NCBI GenBank assembly: GCA_910587765.1
Contig: CAJUNR010000043.1
Coordinates: 1-35,590 of the forward strand
DNA length: 35,590 nt
Direction: 5' to 3'
Origin: an uncultured Lachnospiraceae bacterium
Lineage (GTDB): Bacteria; Bacillota; Clostridia; Lachnospirales; Lachnospiraceae
The position numbers and the translations under genes are program-made. The notes beneath the pieces are model-generated. The model did no database searches. It was not told the origin of the DNA and was given only the letters and a program-made list of their open reading frames with translations. This document shows positions 23,836 through 31,064 of this stretch, piece by piece (the first letter of the stretch is position 1; each line of letters opens with the position of its first letter).

Positions 23836-25029
23836 TTATCCCGTCCCTTCCCTGCCTTCAGGAATAAAAGCGTCATTCATAAAGGCAATAATCTTTTCTT
23901 TCTCATCCATGACATCGCAATAATATTCAAAAGTCGTATTGACAGAACTGTGTCCCAATAACCCTGATATTTTCGCAAGCGGAACACCCTGCTCCACCAA
24001 AATGGTAGCAAACATATGGCGGAGTCCATGCACGGTTACAGCAGGAAGCCCATTCCGCACACACAGCTTTGTCAAAGCGTTATTCATGGCGGACAGGCTA
24101 TGTACCTTTCCATTTGCCTGACAACTGATATAATCGTTATCAATAAAAGCCTCCTGCATCTTTTCCTTATAAATGTCTATCAGACATTTTCTTTTCTCCA
24201 GCTCTGTAATAATGACCTCCGGCACACGCAGTACCCGGAAACTGTTGGGCGTTTTGGGATCACGTTCGATTGAAATATTTTCTTCAATCCTGCTTCCCTC
24301 TTTTATAATAGGGTTTGCAACAATCTGTCTGCTGATTTTCACACTACGGTGTTCTAAATCAAAGTCGGAAAATTTCAGGCCATAGATTTCGCCTTTCCGC
24401 AGTCCGCAAAACAGTCCCAACAGAATTTCCAGATACCAGTTATCCTTTGAAGCCGCCTGAAGGAGTATTTTTATTTTCTCCCTGCTGAGAATCACGATAT
24501 TGGGTTTCTTTCGCTTATACGGCTTTGTTTCCGGCACGGGATTCACATTGATATAGCCCTCTATGACTGCCTCTTTCATGGCAAGATTCAAAATTTCCCG
24601 CCCCTTGTTTCCTGCCGAAACACAAGCCTTTGACGTCCTCTCCAGAAGTCCGTCCAGGTATTCCACGCTGACAAACCTCATCTTTATATCATAATCAATG
24701 TTGGGGATAATCAAGTCATATAAGGCATATGCCCCAACCATTCTTGTTGTCGTTTCAATTCTTTTTGAAAACACTTCCTCAAACCAGTAGATAAGATAAT
24801 CTTTAAAGAGAACGTCTTTATTGGATTTGCTGGAAAGCTGCTGTTTCCGCAACAGCGCATTAAATTCTTCCTCGCATTTCCGATAACTGGCCTCTGCCTC
24901 TGCCTGACTGGAAAACCCGCCTTTCTTTCCATATTTAACAATGCCATTGTCTTGCAGTGCCTTTGTACGGTGATACCATGAATTTCGTTCAAAAAAAGCA
25001 ACACTCTTTTCCTGTGTTTTCTTTCCCAT
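23836..25029 (-). CDS. Tyrosine recombinase (integrase), proximal of two
   Basis: A 397-aa recombinase starting at MGKKTQEKS, 8 nt after GGAGGTG. The N-terminal part binds DNA arms (FFERNSWYHRTKALQDNG, then KDYLIYWFEEVFSKRIETTTRMV). The catalytic residues are visible as Arg in GLFCGLRKGEIYGLKF, HGLRHMFATIL, LLGHSSVNTTFEYY with the nucleophile Tyr in the last block. It is clearly divergent from the downstream recombinase, so the pair is not a recent duplication. Two adjacent, apparently intact tyrosine recombinases with an excisionase-like gene in front suggest that both are needed for integration or excision. Confidence 0.9.
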   Translation of the reverse strand: MGKKTQEKSVAFFERNSWYHRTKALQDNGIVKYGKKGGFSSQAEAEASYRKCEEEFNALLRKQQLSSKSNKDVLFKDYLIYWFEEVFSKRIETTTRMVGAYALYDLIIPNIDYDIKMRFVSVEYLDGLLERTSKACVSAGNKGREILNLAMKEAVIEGYINVNPVPETKPYKRKKPNIVILSREKIKILLQAASKDNWYLEILLGLFCGLRKGEIYGLKFSDFDLEHRSVKISRQIVANPIIKEGSRIEENISIERDPKTPNSFRVLRVPEVIITELEKRKCLIDIYKEKMQEAFIDNDYISCQANGKVHSLSAMNNALTKLCVRNGLPAVTVHGLRHMFATILVEQGVPLAKISGLLGHSSVNTTFEYYCDVMDEKEKIIAFMNDAFIPEGREGTG

Positions 25030-25048
25030 TCCTATCACCTCCGCACGT

Positions 25049-25237
25049 TTAGCTTGCTCCATTTAACCATTGATCGAATCCCTCTTTGGGAACCCGGTAC
25101 AGCTTTCCTATTTTTATCACCCTGAACGGTTTCTGACTCTCATAGGCTTCATCCAGAAATGCGTATGCCTTGCTTCTGCCAATACCCAATAACTTTTGAA
25201 TGTCATCAGCGTCATAAACCTGTTTTTGCAAATTCAT
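25049..25237 (-). CDS. Excisionase-like helix-turn-helix protein
   Basis: A 62-aa protein (from ATG at 25237; an in-frame GTG at 25267 gives 72 aa) with a winged-helix core: VYDADDIQKLLGIGRSKAYAFL followed by FRVIKIGKLYRVPKEGFDQWL, the MerR-like excisionase fold of Tn916-type elements. The good GGGAGG lies 17 nt before the ATG, so the start is not settled. It sits directly upstream of the two recombinases and probably directs them to excision. Confidence 0.8.
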   Translation of the reverse strand: MNLQKQVYDADDIQKLLGIGRSKAYAFLDEAYESQKPFRVIKIGKLYRVPKEGFDQWLNGAS

Positions 25238-25350
25238 GGTATCTATCTCAGTCACCTCCCGAAACACAGGAAGGGACTGCTTGCTATTATCATAGCTTCA
25301 CAATCCCTTCCCGTCTAATGTGCGAATTTTCAAATCGCATCCTTGACTTT

Positions 25351-25890
25351 TCAATTATCCTTGTTCTCACTGCAATACCTTTTCCTTATTAAATAATCGT
25401 ATCCCTGCCTGCTGTTGCAAAACATACAGGTATCTTTTAAATTTTGATTCTTATCTGCCCTCTGGATAAAATGCTCTTTGGAATCATAAAAGGGTTTTGC
25501 ACATATTGGGCACAGACACATCAAAATCCGTTTATCCCGTTTTCTCATCCCGGTGCTGGAGCATAACGCTTTATCAACCTTCAACATTTGCTGTCTGTCC
25601 AGCGTCCCGATATAATCCCCCAGTCTCTTTTTGTCCAGCGTTCGGACTTGCTCTAACAGCACAACAGAATCTTTTTCCAGACCTTGCATATCTGCCGGAA
25701 CCGGGACATGAGTGGGCATTTTTGATTTTGGCCTGCTTGTAATTGCTGCCACAATTACGGTTGGGCTGTATTGATTCCCTCTGTTATTCTGAATCACTAA
25801 TACCGGACGGTATCCGCCCTGCTCACTTCCGAAAACGGGATTTAAGTCTGCATGGTAAATATCCCCTCGTCTGATTTTTCTTTCTTCCAT
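25351..25890 (-). CDS. PemK/MazF-family toxin with C-terminal zinc-binding tail
   Basis: A 179-aa protein starting at MEERKIRRGDIY, 11 nt after GGAGG. Residues 1-115 are a MazF-like RNase: RRGDIYHADLNPVFGSEQGGYRPVLVIQNN, IVAAITSR, HVPVP and DSVVLLEQVRTLDKKRL. The C-terminal 60 residues add CPIC...CMFC with further Cys (CLCPICAKPFY, DTCMFCNSRQGYDYL), a likely zinc finger, making it longer than a standalone MazF (about 115 aa). No antitoxin gene is adjacent: upstream is noncoding DNA and downstream the excisionase. Extended forms of this kind occur in clostridial conjugative elements as far as I recall. Confidence 0.85.
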   Translation of the reverse strand: MEERKIRRGDIYHADLNPVFGSEQGGYRPVLVIQNNRGNQYSPTVIVAAITSRPKSKMPTHVPVPADMQGLEKDSVVLLEQVRTLDKKRLGDYIGTLDRQQMLKVDKALCSSTGMRKRDKRILMCLCPICAKPFYDSKEHFIQRADKNQNLKDTCMFCNSRQGYDYLIRKRYCSENKDN

Positions 25891-26014
25891 AATAAAAATG
25901 TCCTCCATAATCTTTACTTCCTGAATCCAGTTTGCTTTTTCTTTCATGGCGGAAAATATAAATTTGCAGAATACATCTTGCCTGCCGAAAAAAACTGCAT
26001 TTCAGGTATGTATC

Positions 26015-26545
26015 AGCCGAACACAAAAGCATGGCTTTTTGATTATTCTTCAGAATATTTTCATGTTTTGTGTCCGGCTACCACTTTTAGCCTGATAAGC
26101 CTATTTGTCCTCGACACCCCGGCTTACATATCTACCGCTTTACGGCAAACATAGGGAAGTCACCAAACGGCTGGCTGCTGGCCAGCTCCACGGGAATCGT
26201 ACCCCTCCGGGGATCGCCCGGAGCCGCCCTCATTGGTTGCGGCGCTTTTATACCTGATGGGTATTTACGCTCGACCTGTGACTGGACGGGAGTATCATTG
26301 TCCCTGCTGCCTGTTATCGCCCTGCCAGTAGCAAGCTGGCAGTTATAGCCCGGTATTTTCCGCTCCTTAAACGGGGATAGGACAGCCGCAAACCATTGTC
26401 TTTCTGTCTGTGCGATTTCGTTGCCTTTATCTCCATCCAGCTCATGGCGTACCTGCTAACGTGGCTTACGCTCATCACGATAACAACAGGAATGTATTTG
26501 ATGAATGGGTATGAAATTTTCACGGTGCAAACCCATTCACCACAT
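26015..26545 (-). ncRNA. Hairpin-rich noncoding block, candidate structured RNA
   Basis: The roughly 600 nt between the sigma factor and mazF genes hold no supported ORF but many hairpins: 26015-26079 (18-bp arms with one wobble and one bulge), 26170-26186, CTCCGGG/CCCGGAG at 26205-26223, 26250-26264, CTGCCAG/CTGGCAG at 26322-26342, and GAATGGGT/ACCCATTC at 26503-26538. The one mismatched pair in the first hairpin is U-G on the minus strand but A-C on the plus strand, favouring a minus-strand RNA. It is visibly more GC-rich than its flanks. It could instead contain an origin of transfer. I do not recognise a known RNA family. Confidence 0.4.
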
Positions 26546-26555
26546 AAATGCAGAA

Positions 26556-26590
26556 AACAGGTGAAGGAATTTTTATCTCCCTCACCTGTT
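26556..26590 (-). terminator. Terminator after the sigma factor gene
   Basis: A 9-bp stem (AACAGGTGA pairing with TCACCTGTT), followed on the minus strand by TTTTC, 36 nt downstream of the sigma gene stop. Confidence 0.7.
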
Positions 26591-26625
26591 TCCTCACTTA
26601 TCAGGCAAAACCCGAAAGTCCTTTT

Positions 26626-27102
26626 TTAATTTTTTTCCAAAAACTTTTTCAGGCTTTGAATTGCCCCGTGGATACTGTACTCTACTGCTCTGGTTGAACA
26701 CTTCTCCCGCTCTGCGATTTCCACATAGGTCAACTCCTGAAAATAATGCAGTATCAGCCTTTTCTTCTGTTTTTCCGGCAGTTCGTTGATTGCCTTATGT
26801 AGCTTTTCTGTCTGAAGCCTGCGGAACACGATTTCCTCCATGCTGTCCGGCTTTTTCATTGCTCTCATATTCAAAGTGTTTTCCCACACCTCGGATTGCT
26901 CGATATGCCTGTCCACCACGTTAAGATACACCAGATCGCTTAATTCAAAAGAATCAAACGTATCATACAGCGCCTTGCTGATTTCAAGTTTATGCAAATC
27001 ACCTTGTCCATCTTTGAATGAAACGTAATACTGGCCGTCTTTCTCGAATATTGTATAAGGATTATACTTATCCTTTCTTCTTTTTGGGCGATTACCCTCC
27101 AT
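26626..27102 (-). CDS. Sigma-70 family factor of the mobile element
   Basis: A 158-aa protein starting at MEGNRPKRRKDKYNPY, 7 nt after GGAGG. The N-terminal 70 residues resemble the short beta-rich region of element-encoded sigma-like proteins (NPYTIFEKDGQYYVSFKDGQGD). The C-terminal half is region 4 with a helix-turn-helix: RLILHYFQELTYVEIAEREKCSTRAVEYSIHGAIQSLKKFL. Region 2 for -10 recognition is not evident, so it may work with another sigma or as an activator. Comparable proteins sit near the recombination module of Tn916- and Tn1549-like elements and control element genes. Confidence 0.8.
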   Translation of the reverse strand: MEGNRPKRRKDKYNPYTIFEKDGQYYVSFKDGQGDLHKLEISKALYDTFDSFELSDLVYLNVVDRHIEQSEVWENTLNMRAMKKPDSMEEIVFRRLQTEKLHKAINELPEKQKKRLILHYFQELTYVEIAEREKCSTRAVEYSIHGAIQSLKKFLEKN

Positions 27103-27117
27103 GTCCTTTCCTCCAAT

Positions 27118-27141
27118 CTGAATTTTTTGTTGAAAATTCAG
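27118..27141. repeat. Hairpin just upstream of sigma factor ribosome site
   Basis: CTGAATTTT/AAAATTCAG with a 6-nt loop lies immediately above the sigma gene's GGAGG. It may modulate translation or stabilise the mRNA. Confidence 0.5.
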
Positions 27142-27208
27142 GTTGGAAGGCGGTGAGCGGCAACCGATGATGAATAACGCCCTGCGGCGTAATCCGGCAA
27201 AAAACGAC

Positions 27209-27245
27209 AAAAGAAAAACCGCAAAGGCTGTCACACCTTTACGGT
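27209..27245 (-). terminator. Intrinsic terminator upstream of sigma gene
   Basis: On the minus strand ACCGTAAAGG...CCTTTGCGGT is followed by TTTTTCTTTT. The one non-Watson-Crick pair is U-G on this strand. It would stop transcripts coming from the cargo genes or form part of an attenuator. Confidence 0.7.
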
Positions 27246-27391
27246 CTATGGAGAATTTATTTCTATTATGTAGAAATTTGAACTCTACTTGTGGGGTAGA
27301 AAGCCCCCTTGTACTGGCAAGGATTTTTTTAACGGGTTATCCGTCCCTTTATATCGTTTTTGAAAATAGAAATTGCTATTTGCAGGCAATA

Positions 27392-27423
27392 AAAATCCCT
27401 CCAAACTTGAAACAGGTTTGGAG
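27392..27423 (-). terminator. Second terminator-like hairpin in the 27103-27542 gap
   Basis: CTCCAAAC at 27399-27406 pairs with GTTTGGAG at 27416-27423, followed on the minus strand by GGATTTTTATTG. A further hairpin, CCACCAAAT/ATTTGGTGG, lies at 27460-27491. No supported gene is seen in the gap. Confidence 0.6.
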
Positions 27424-27514
27424 AGTGCTTGTTAAGTCTTTCGGGCATAGCAATACCGCCCACCAAATCGCCGTTTTTTTTAATTTGGTGGACGTATCTA
27501 CCTATGGCTCTATA

Positions 27515-27558
27515 AAAAGAAAAGCCGACAAACTGTGATTTCTCACACGTTCATCGGC
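27515..27558 (-). terminator. Terminator overlapping the end of KTR gene copy 1
   Basis: GCCGA...TCGGC with an inner TGTGA/TCACA stem, followed on the minus strand by TTTTCTTTTT. The stem includes the last codons of the gene, and the same structure is repeated at the second copy. Confidence 0.75.
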
Positions 27559-27749
27559 TCTGCATCTAATGTGTCTGGCTCTGTGATGACTGTTACTTGT
27601 AATTTTGTTACCTCTATCAATATTTCTTTCTTGCATTTCGGGCAGTACAGAGGGAAATTCTTAAGTTCTGTATCTTTCCGCATTCTTAACCTTGTTTTAT
27701 TTCCGCAGGCAGGGCATAGTAGCCATTCTGCATTATTTACTACTCCCAT
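27543..27749 (-). CDS. Cysteine-rich KTR protein, copy 1
   Basis: A 68-aa zinc-ribbon protein (ATG at 27749, overlapping the upstream permease stop by 10 nt; another frame start lies at 27779). Core: AEWLLCPACGNKTRLRMRKDTELKNFPLYCPKCKKEILIEV, with two C-x-x-C knuckles, the Cys-rich KTR family of conjugative elements. It ends in LDAEPMNV like the copy at 30145-30342, and the last 61 nt of the two genes differ at only two positions. Function is unknown. It is probably translated with the ABC exporter genes. Confidence 0.85.
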   Translation of the reverse strand: MGVVNNAEWLLCPACGNKTRLRMRKDTELKNFPLYCPKCKKEILIEVTKLQVTVITEPDTLDAEPMNV

Positions 27750-28489
27750 TTGAAAAAGCAAAGGGATACTCCGATACAAATAACGGCAAGTACCACCATA
27801 ACAATCATTGGAACAAAAGTGCTTTCTATAGGAAGTCCTAATGAAGTGGCTTTTAAAAGTTTTATTCCTTGTGTCAAAGGCAGAATATCCGCAATTTTTT
27901 GCAACGCCCCCGGCATTACCTCATAGGGCAGGGTTGCTCCGGAAAAAATAAGCATCGGAAAGTAAAGCAGACTTGCAATCACACTCGCTGTCTGAGAGTT
28001 CGGAGCAATGCCGCCCACCATCATGCCGATGCTGAATATTGACAGCATAACCAATAGATAGCCGCCAAGAAAAGCAAATATGGAGCCACCCATACGAAAT
28101 CCAAAAAAGAGTGCTGAAACAATATAAAGCAGTATGAGCGATGCCACCGAATAAATCATATAAATCACAACCTGTACTGCCAAAATCACCGCAGGGCTGA
28201 CAGGGGTAACTTTAAAACGCTTCAATATTTTTCTGCTTCGGTAATCGGATACTACCAGAGGCAACCCCATAACGCCTCCTGCACAAATCGCAATCGTTGT
28301 CAAAGCCCCGAAGGACTGCTCCAGAAACGTGTACTCCGCATCCGGAAAAGCAGGTTTATTTCCATAAATAACACCAAGTATCATCAAAACCACAAGTGGA
28401 ATACAGATTGCAAATATAACCATATTCATATCACGCAGGGAAAGTTTCATCTCATTTTTCAACATGATTCTAAATGTTTTCATCATCAT
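27740..28489 (-). CDS. ABC-2 type exporter permease
   Basis: A 249-aa membrane protein with six helices (first FAICIPLVVLMILGVIYG), the ABC-2 family pattern including GGVMGLPLVVSDYRSRKILKRFKVTP between helices and FPMLIFSGATLPYEVMP near the end. It pairs with the ATPase encoded just upstream; the genes overlap by 20 nt. Three consecutive ATG codons (28489, 28486, 28483) follow GGAGG; the third has the best spacing. The substrate is unknown; drug or peptide export is usual for this type with a MerR regulator. Confidence 0.9.
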   Translation of the reverse strand: MMMKTFRIMLKNEMKLSLRDMNMVIFAICIPLVVLMILGVIYGNKPAFPDAEYTFLEQSFGALTTIAICAGGVMGLPLVVSDYRSRKILKRFKVTPVSPAVILAVQVVIYMIYSVASLILLYIVSALFFGFRMGGSIFAFLGGYLLVMLSIFSIGMMVGGIAPNSQTASVIASLLYFPMLIFSGATLPYEVMPGALQKIADILPLTQGIKLLKATSLGLPIESTFVPMIVMVVLAVICIGVSLCFFKWE

Positions 28490-29204
28490 TTACCTCCTCA
28501 TCCGAATACCACAAATACGCATCTTCAAATTTATCATACGGGCTGTCTTCAACGGCTTCCTTTACCGTCCCGTAAAAAACAGCCTTTCCTTTCCGCAGTA
28601 TGCAGATTGTATCGCACAATGCCTCTACCTCGTCCATAAAATGTGATGTCAGAAAAATTGTCAGTCCCTTTCCTTTGAGGTCAGATAAAATTTTCCATAC
28701 CTCCCGTCTGGCTTTTGCGTCAAGCCCTGTCGTCAGCTCGTCCAGAAAAACAACCTTTGGCTGCGGGATCAGAGCCAAAACAATAAATAGCTTTTGTCTC
28801 TGTCCTCCTGAAAGCTCCTTTACCATGCTTTTTGCTTTATCGGAAATACCAAATTTCTTCAGCAGCTCCTCATAGTCTGCGGCGTGCCGATAAAGTGACT
28901 GCGTTACCTGGCATAGTTCAACAACCGTCACTTTATCCTGATAATTTGCCTCCTGGAATTGAACGCCGACATTTTCAAAAAGCTGTTTTCTTTGCCGGAA
29001 CGGATTCATTCCTAAAATGGAAACCGTTCCTGTATCAGGCTTTTTTGTACCTAACATACATTCGATTGTGGAACTTTTTCCTGCGCCGTTTGCCCCAAGC
29101 AGCCCGAAAATAGTTCCCTGCATGACTGACAAATTCAAGTCCCGCACAGCACTCAGTCCGCCATATGATTTTGAAAGCCTCTTAACACTGATGATTTCAT
29201 TCAT
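28470..29204 (-). CDS. ABC exporter ATP-binding protein
   Basis: A 244-aa single-domain ATPase of the drug/antibiotic exporter type. Walker A is GANGAGKSS (residues 37-45), the signature KELSGGQRQKLFIVLAL and Walker B VVFLDELTTGLD; here Leu stands where Pro is common, but the catalytic Glu is present. The switch His is in FLTSHFMDE. AAGGAGG lies 9 nt before the ATG. It is followed by its permease and controlled, by position, by the tandem-MerR protein encoded upstream. Confidence 0.93.
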   Translation of the reverse strand: MNEIISVKRLSKSYGGLSAVRDLNLSVMQGTIFGLLGANGAGKSSTIECMLGTKKPDTGTVSILGMNPFRQRKQLFENVGVQFQEANYQDKVTVVELCQVTQSLYRHAADYEELLKKFGISDKAKSMVKELSGGQRQKLFIVLALIPQPKVVFLDELTTGLDAKARREVWKILSDLKGKGLTIFLTSHFMDEVEALCDTICILRKGKAVFYGTVKEAVEDSPYDKFEDAYLWYSDEEVNDDENI

Positions 29205-29260
29205 CTATTTTATCCTCCTTTTGCTGTTATCGCTTTTATCTTAACAGCGAAAAAAAGGTT

Positions 29261-29279
29261 GGTGTTAAGGTGGAGGGTT
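29261..29279 (-). promoter_or_regulatory. Conserved element upstream of the exporter operon
   Basis: A 19-nt block (minus-strand AACCCTCCACCTTAACACC) reappears with two changes at 30067-30085 above the MerR gene. Both are followed by TAAGAT at the same distance (17 nt after the AACACC part), giving a TTAACA-19-TAAGAT arrangement like MerR-controlled promoters. Confidence 0.6.
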
Positions 29280-30021
29280 AAGAAAATTTCTTTTTCATGT
29301 CTGCAAGAATCGTCATCATTTTTTCTGCATTCTTTTCGGCCGCCTGCAAAGATACAATCAGTCTGTCGCAAACGGAAATAATATCGGTATCTTCCTTTGG
29401 CGTATTCAGGATTTGTTCAATATTTGTGTGCGGATTATGCTCAAGGGCATTTAACATCCGCAAGATTGCTTCTAATGAATAATTGGCACATCGGAGTGAT
29501 CGTATGAGCTTTAGCCGTTCCACATCGTCACTTGTGTAAAAACGATATCCGTTTTGTTTCCGTTTTACCCGAAGCAAACCGTTCAATTCCCAATTTCGGA
29601 GCGTGTCCATAGAAATCCCCAAATAATCGGACGCTTCCCTGCGCTTTAAACAAAGGGATTGTTCTGCCGCCCTGCCAGATAAAATCTGCTTAACAATATG
29701 AATCGCTTCCTCAGCATTTTTTTGCTCTTTCTGTATTTGATTTTTATATTCTTTCGCAAAACAAAGAGCCTTGTCAAAATCGCCCCTTGCGGAAATCTTA
29801 ACAGTTTCTACAATCTTTTTCCTCAATCCATTTTGAAGCACCTCTATTTGAAAAGCGATACGGGCAAGCCGCAATTGCTCTATATGAAAATCAGTAAACA
29901 CCCGATAACCATTGGACTTGCGCCTTGCCTTTGGTATCAGTCCTAATTCCTCATATTTCCTTACTGTATTCGGATGTATGCCAATGGCTTGTGCCACTTC
30001 CGAAGTCCTATATGTATTCAT
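29278..30021 (-). CDS. Tandem-MerR transcriptional regulator
   Basis: A 247-aa protein starting at MNTYRTSEVAQAIG, 8 nt after GGGAGG. It contains two complete MerR-type winged helix-turn-helix domains in one chain: residues 2-65 (SEVAQAIGIHPNTVRKYEELGLIPKARR...GYRVF) and about 124-190 (REASDYLGISMDTLRNWELNGLLRVKRKQNGYRFY), separated by a helical stretch (QIQKEQKNAEEAIHIVKQIL). A C-terminal helix follows, with no clear ligand domain. Ordinary MerR proteins have one such domain and dimerise; here one chain might mimic a dimer. It precedes the ABC exporter and shares an upstream sequence block with it. Confidence 0.88.
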   Translation of the reverse strand: MNTYRTSEVAQAIGIHPNTVRKYEELGLIPKARRKSNGYRVFTDFHIEQLRLARIAFQIEVLQNGLRKKIVETVKISARGDFDKALCFAKEYKNQIQKEQKNAEEAIHIVKQILSGRAAEQSLCLKRREASDYLGISMDTLRNWELNGLLRVKRKQNGYRFYTSDDVERLKLIRSLRCANYSLEAILRMLNALEHNPHTNIEQILNTPKEDTDIISVCDRLIVSLQAAEKNAEKMMTILADMKKKFS

Positions 30022-30066
30022 AAAATGCACCTCCCTTAAGCCAATCTTACCACGCCGCAAAAGTCT

Positions 30067-30085
30067 GGTGTTATAGTGGAGGGTT
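30067..30085 (-). promoter_or_regulatory. Conserved element upstream of the tandem-MerR gene
   Basis: Minus-strand AACCCTCCACTATAACACC, the second copy of the block at 29261-29279, again followed by TAAGAT. Autoregulation by the tandem-MerR protein is the simplest reading. Confidence 0.6.
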
Positions 30086-30120
30086 TATTATATCAGAATT
30101 TCTCCATATTCACAAATATG

Positions 30121-30160
30121 CAAAAACCGACAAACCGTGTTTCCTCACACGTTCATCGGC
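30121..30160 (-). terminator. Terminator overlapping the end of KTR gene copy 2
   Basis: CCGATGAA...TTTGTCGG hairpin followed on the minus strand by TTTTTGC; equivalent to the structure at 27515-27558. Confidence 0.75.
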
Positions 30161-30342
30161 TCTGCATCTAATATGTCTGGCTCTTTGATGACTGTTACTT
30201 GTAAATTCTTTGCTTCAATCAATGTTTCCTGCCTGCATTTCGGACAGTAGAGAGGATAATTTATCAGAATCGTATCCTCTCTTACTTTATTACGGGTTTT
30301 ACTTCCACAGACAGGACATAAAATCCATTCTTTTTTATCCAT
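30145..30342 (-). CDS. Cysteine-rich KTR protein, copy 2
   Basis: A 65-aa paralogue of the protein at 27543-27749: KEWILCPVCGSKTRNKVREDTILINYPLYCPKCRQETLIEA with the same two C-x-x-C pairs and the same C-terminal LDAEPMNV. No strong ribosome site is seen before the ATG. It lies upstream of the tandem-MerR gene and 58 nt downstream of the acetyltransferase gene. Together the two copies bracket the exporter block as direct repeats. Confidence 0.85.
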   Translation of the reverse strand: MDKKEWILCPVCGSKTRNKVREDTILINYPLYCPKCRQETLIEAKNLQVTVIKEPDILDAEPMNV

Positions 30343-30399
30343 TCCAAATTAACCTTATAATAATTGCACAATCGTTTCTTTGCTTTACATATTTACCTG

Positions 30400-31047
30400 C
30401 TATCCTTCAATAAAAGAGTGGCTCATAATGTAAAATTCGTCTTGGCTTGGCTGGTATTTCCTTTCCAACTTTTCAAGGGTATTATCATAATTTTGCGCCT
30501 GCTCTACACTAACAGCCATAATATCACTTTCCTGATAAATCCATTTATGTCCAGCAAGAACATTGGGGATTAACTCTTTTACCATCATTGGTGACGGATA
30601 TTTTCCGTTCTCAATACAAACATTATATTTTTTACAGCTTTTGAATCCACGGCTGACATAATTAACAGGACTTCCAAATATAACGATTGAATCGTAACCT
30701 AATCTTGTGGCTTCTTTAAAGGAATGTTCCATAAGCATTTTCCCATAACCCATTCTCTGACAAGTTGGCAAAATACTTACCGGACCAAATGTTAAAATTT
30801 CTTTCATACCTCCGTTTTCATCCATTAACTTTGCCTTTGTATACATAATATTTCCAATAATATTTCCATTTAACTCTAAAACAAAATCTAATTCTGGAAT
30901 AAAGTCTTTATGGTTCCGCATAATATGGACTAAATAATGCTCCACGCACCCTGGAATGTAAAGATTATAAAAGGCTTCCCTTGTTATTCTTTCTACGATT
31001 TCATAATCAGCCTTTTCCTCATTTCTAATTTTAATTTTCTGTTCCAT
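30400..31047 (-). CDS. GNAT-family N-acetyltransferase
   Basis: A 215-aa GNAT enzyme starting at MEQKIKIRN, 6 nt after GGAGG. The acetyl-CoA site is seen in LTFGPVSILPTCQRMGYGKMLMEHSFKEA (C-Q-R-M-G-Y-G), followed by GYDSIVIFGSPVNYVSRGFK typical of the YhbS-like subgroup. The acceptor is unknown. It is the last gene of a TetR / RsgA-like / GNAT operon, 17 nt after the GTPase stop. In such a context antibiotic or ribosome-related acetylation is possible but not shown. Confidence 0.88.
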   Translation of the reverse strand: MEQKIKIRNEEKADYEIVERITREAFYNLYIPGCVEHYLVHIMRNHKDFIPELDFVLELNGNIIGNIMYTKAKLMDENGGMKEILTFGPVSILPTCQRMGYGKMLMEHSFKEATRLGYDSIVIFGSPVNYVSRGFKSCKKYNVCIENGKYPSPMMVKELIPNVLAGHKWIYQESDIMAVSVEQAQNYDNTLEKLERKYQPSQDEFYIMSHSFIEG

Positions 31048-31064
31048 GATATTCCTCCATCGTA

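Noticed and set aside
26101..26520. Group II intron or decayed gene in the noncoding block
   Set aside because: No domain V-like stem with the expected sequence and no reverse transcriptase remnant were found in either strand.
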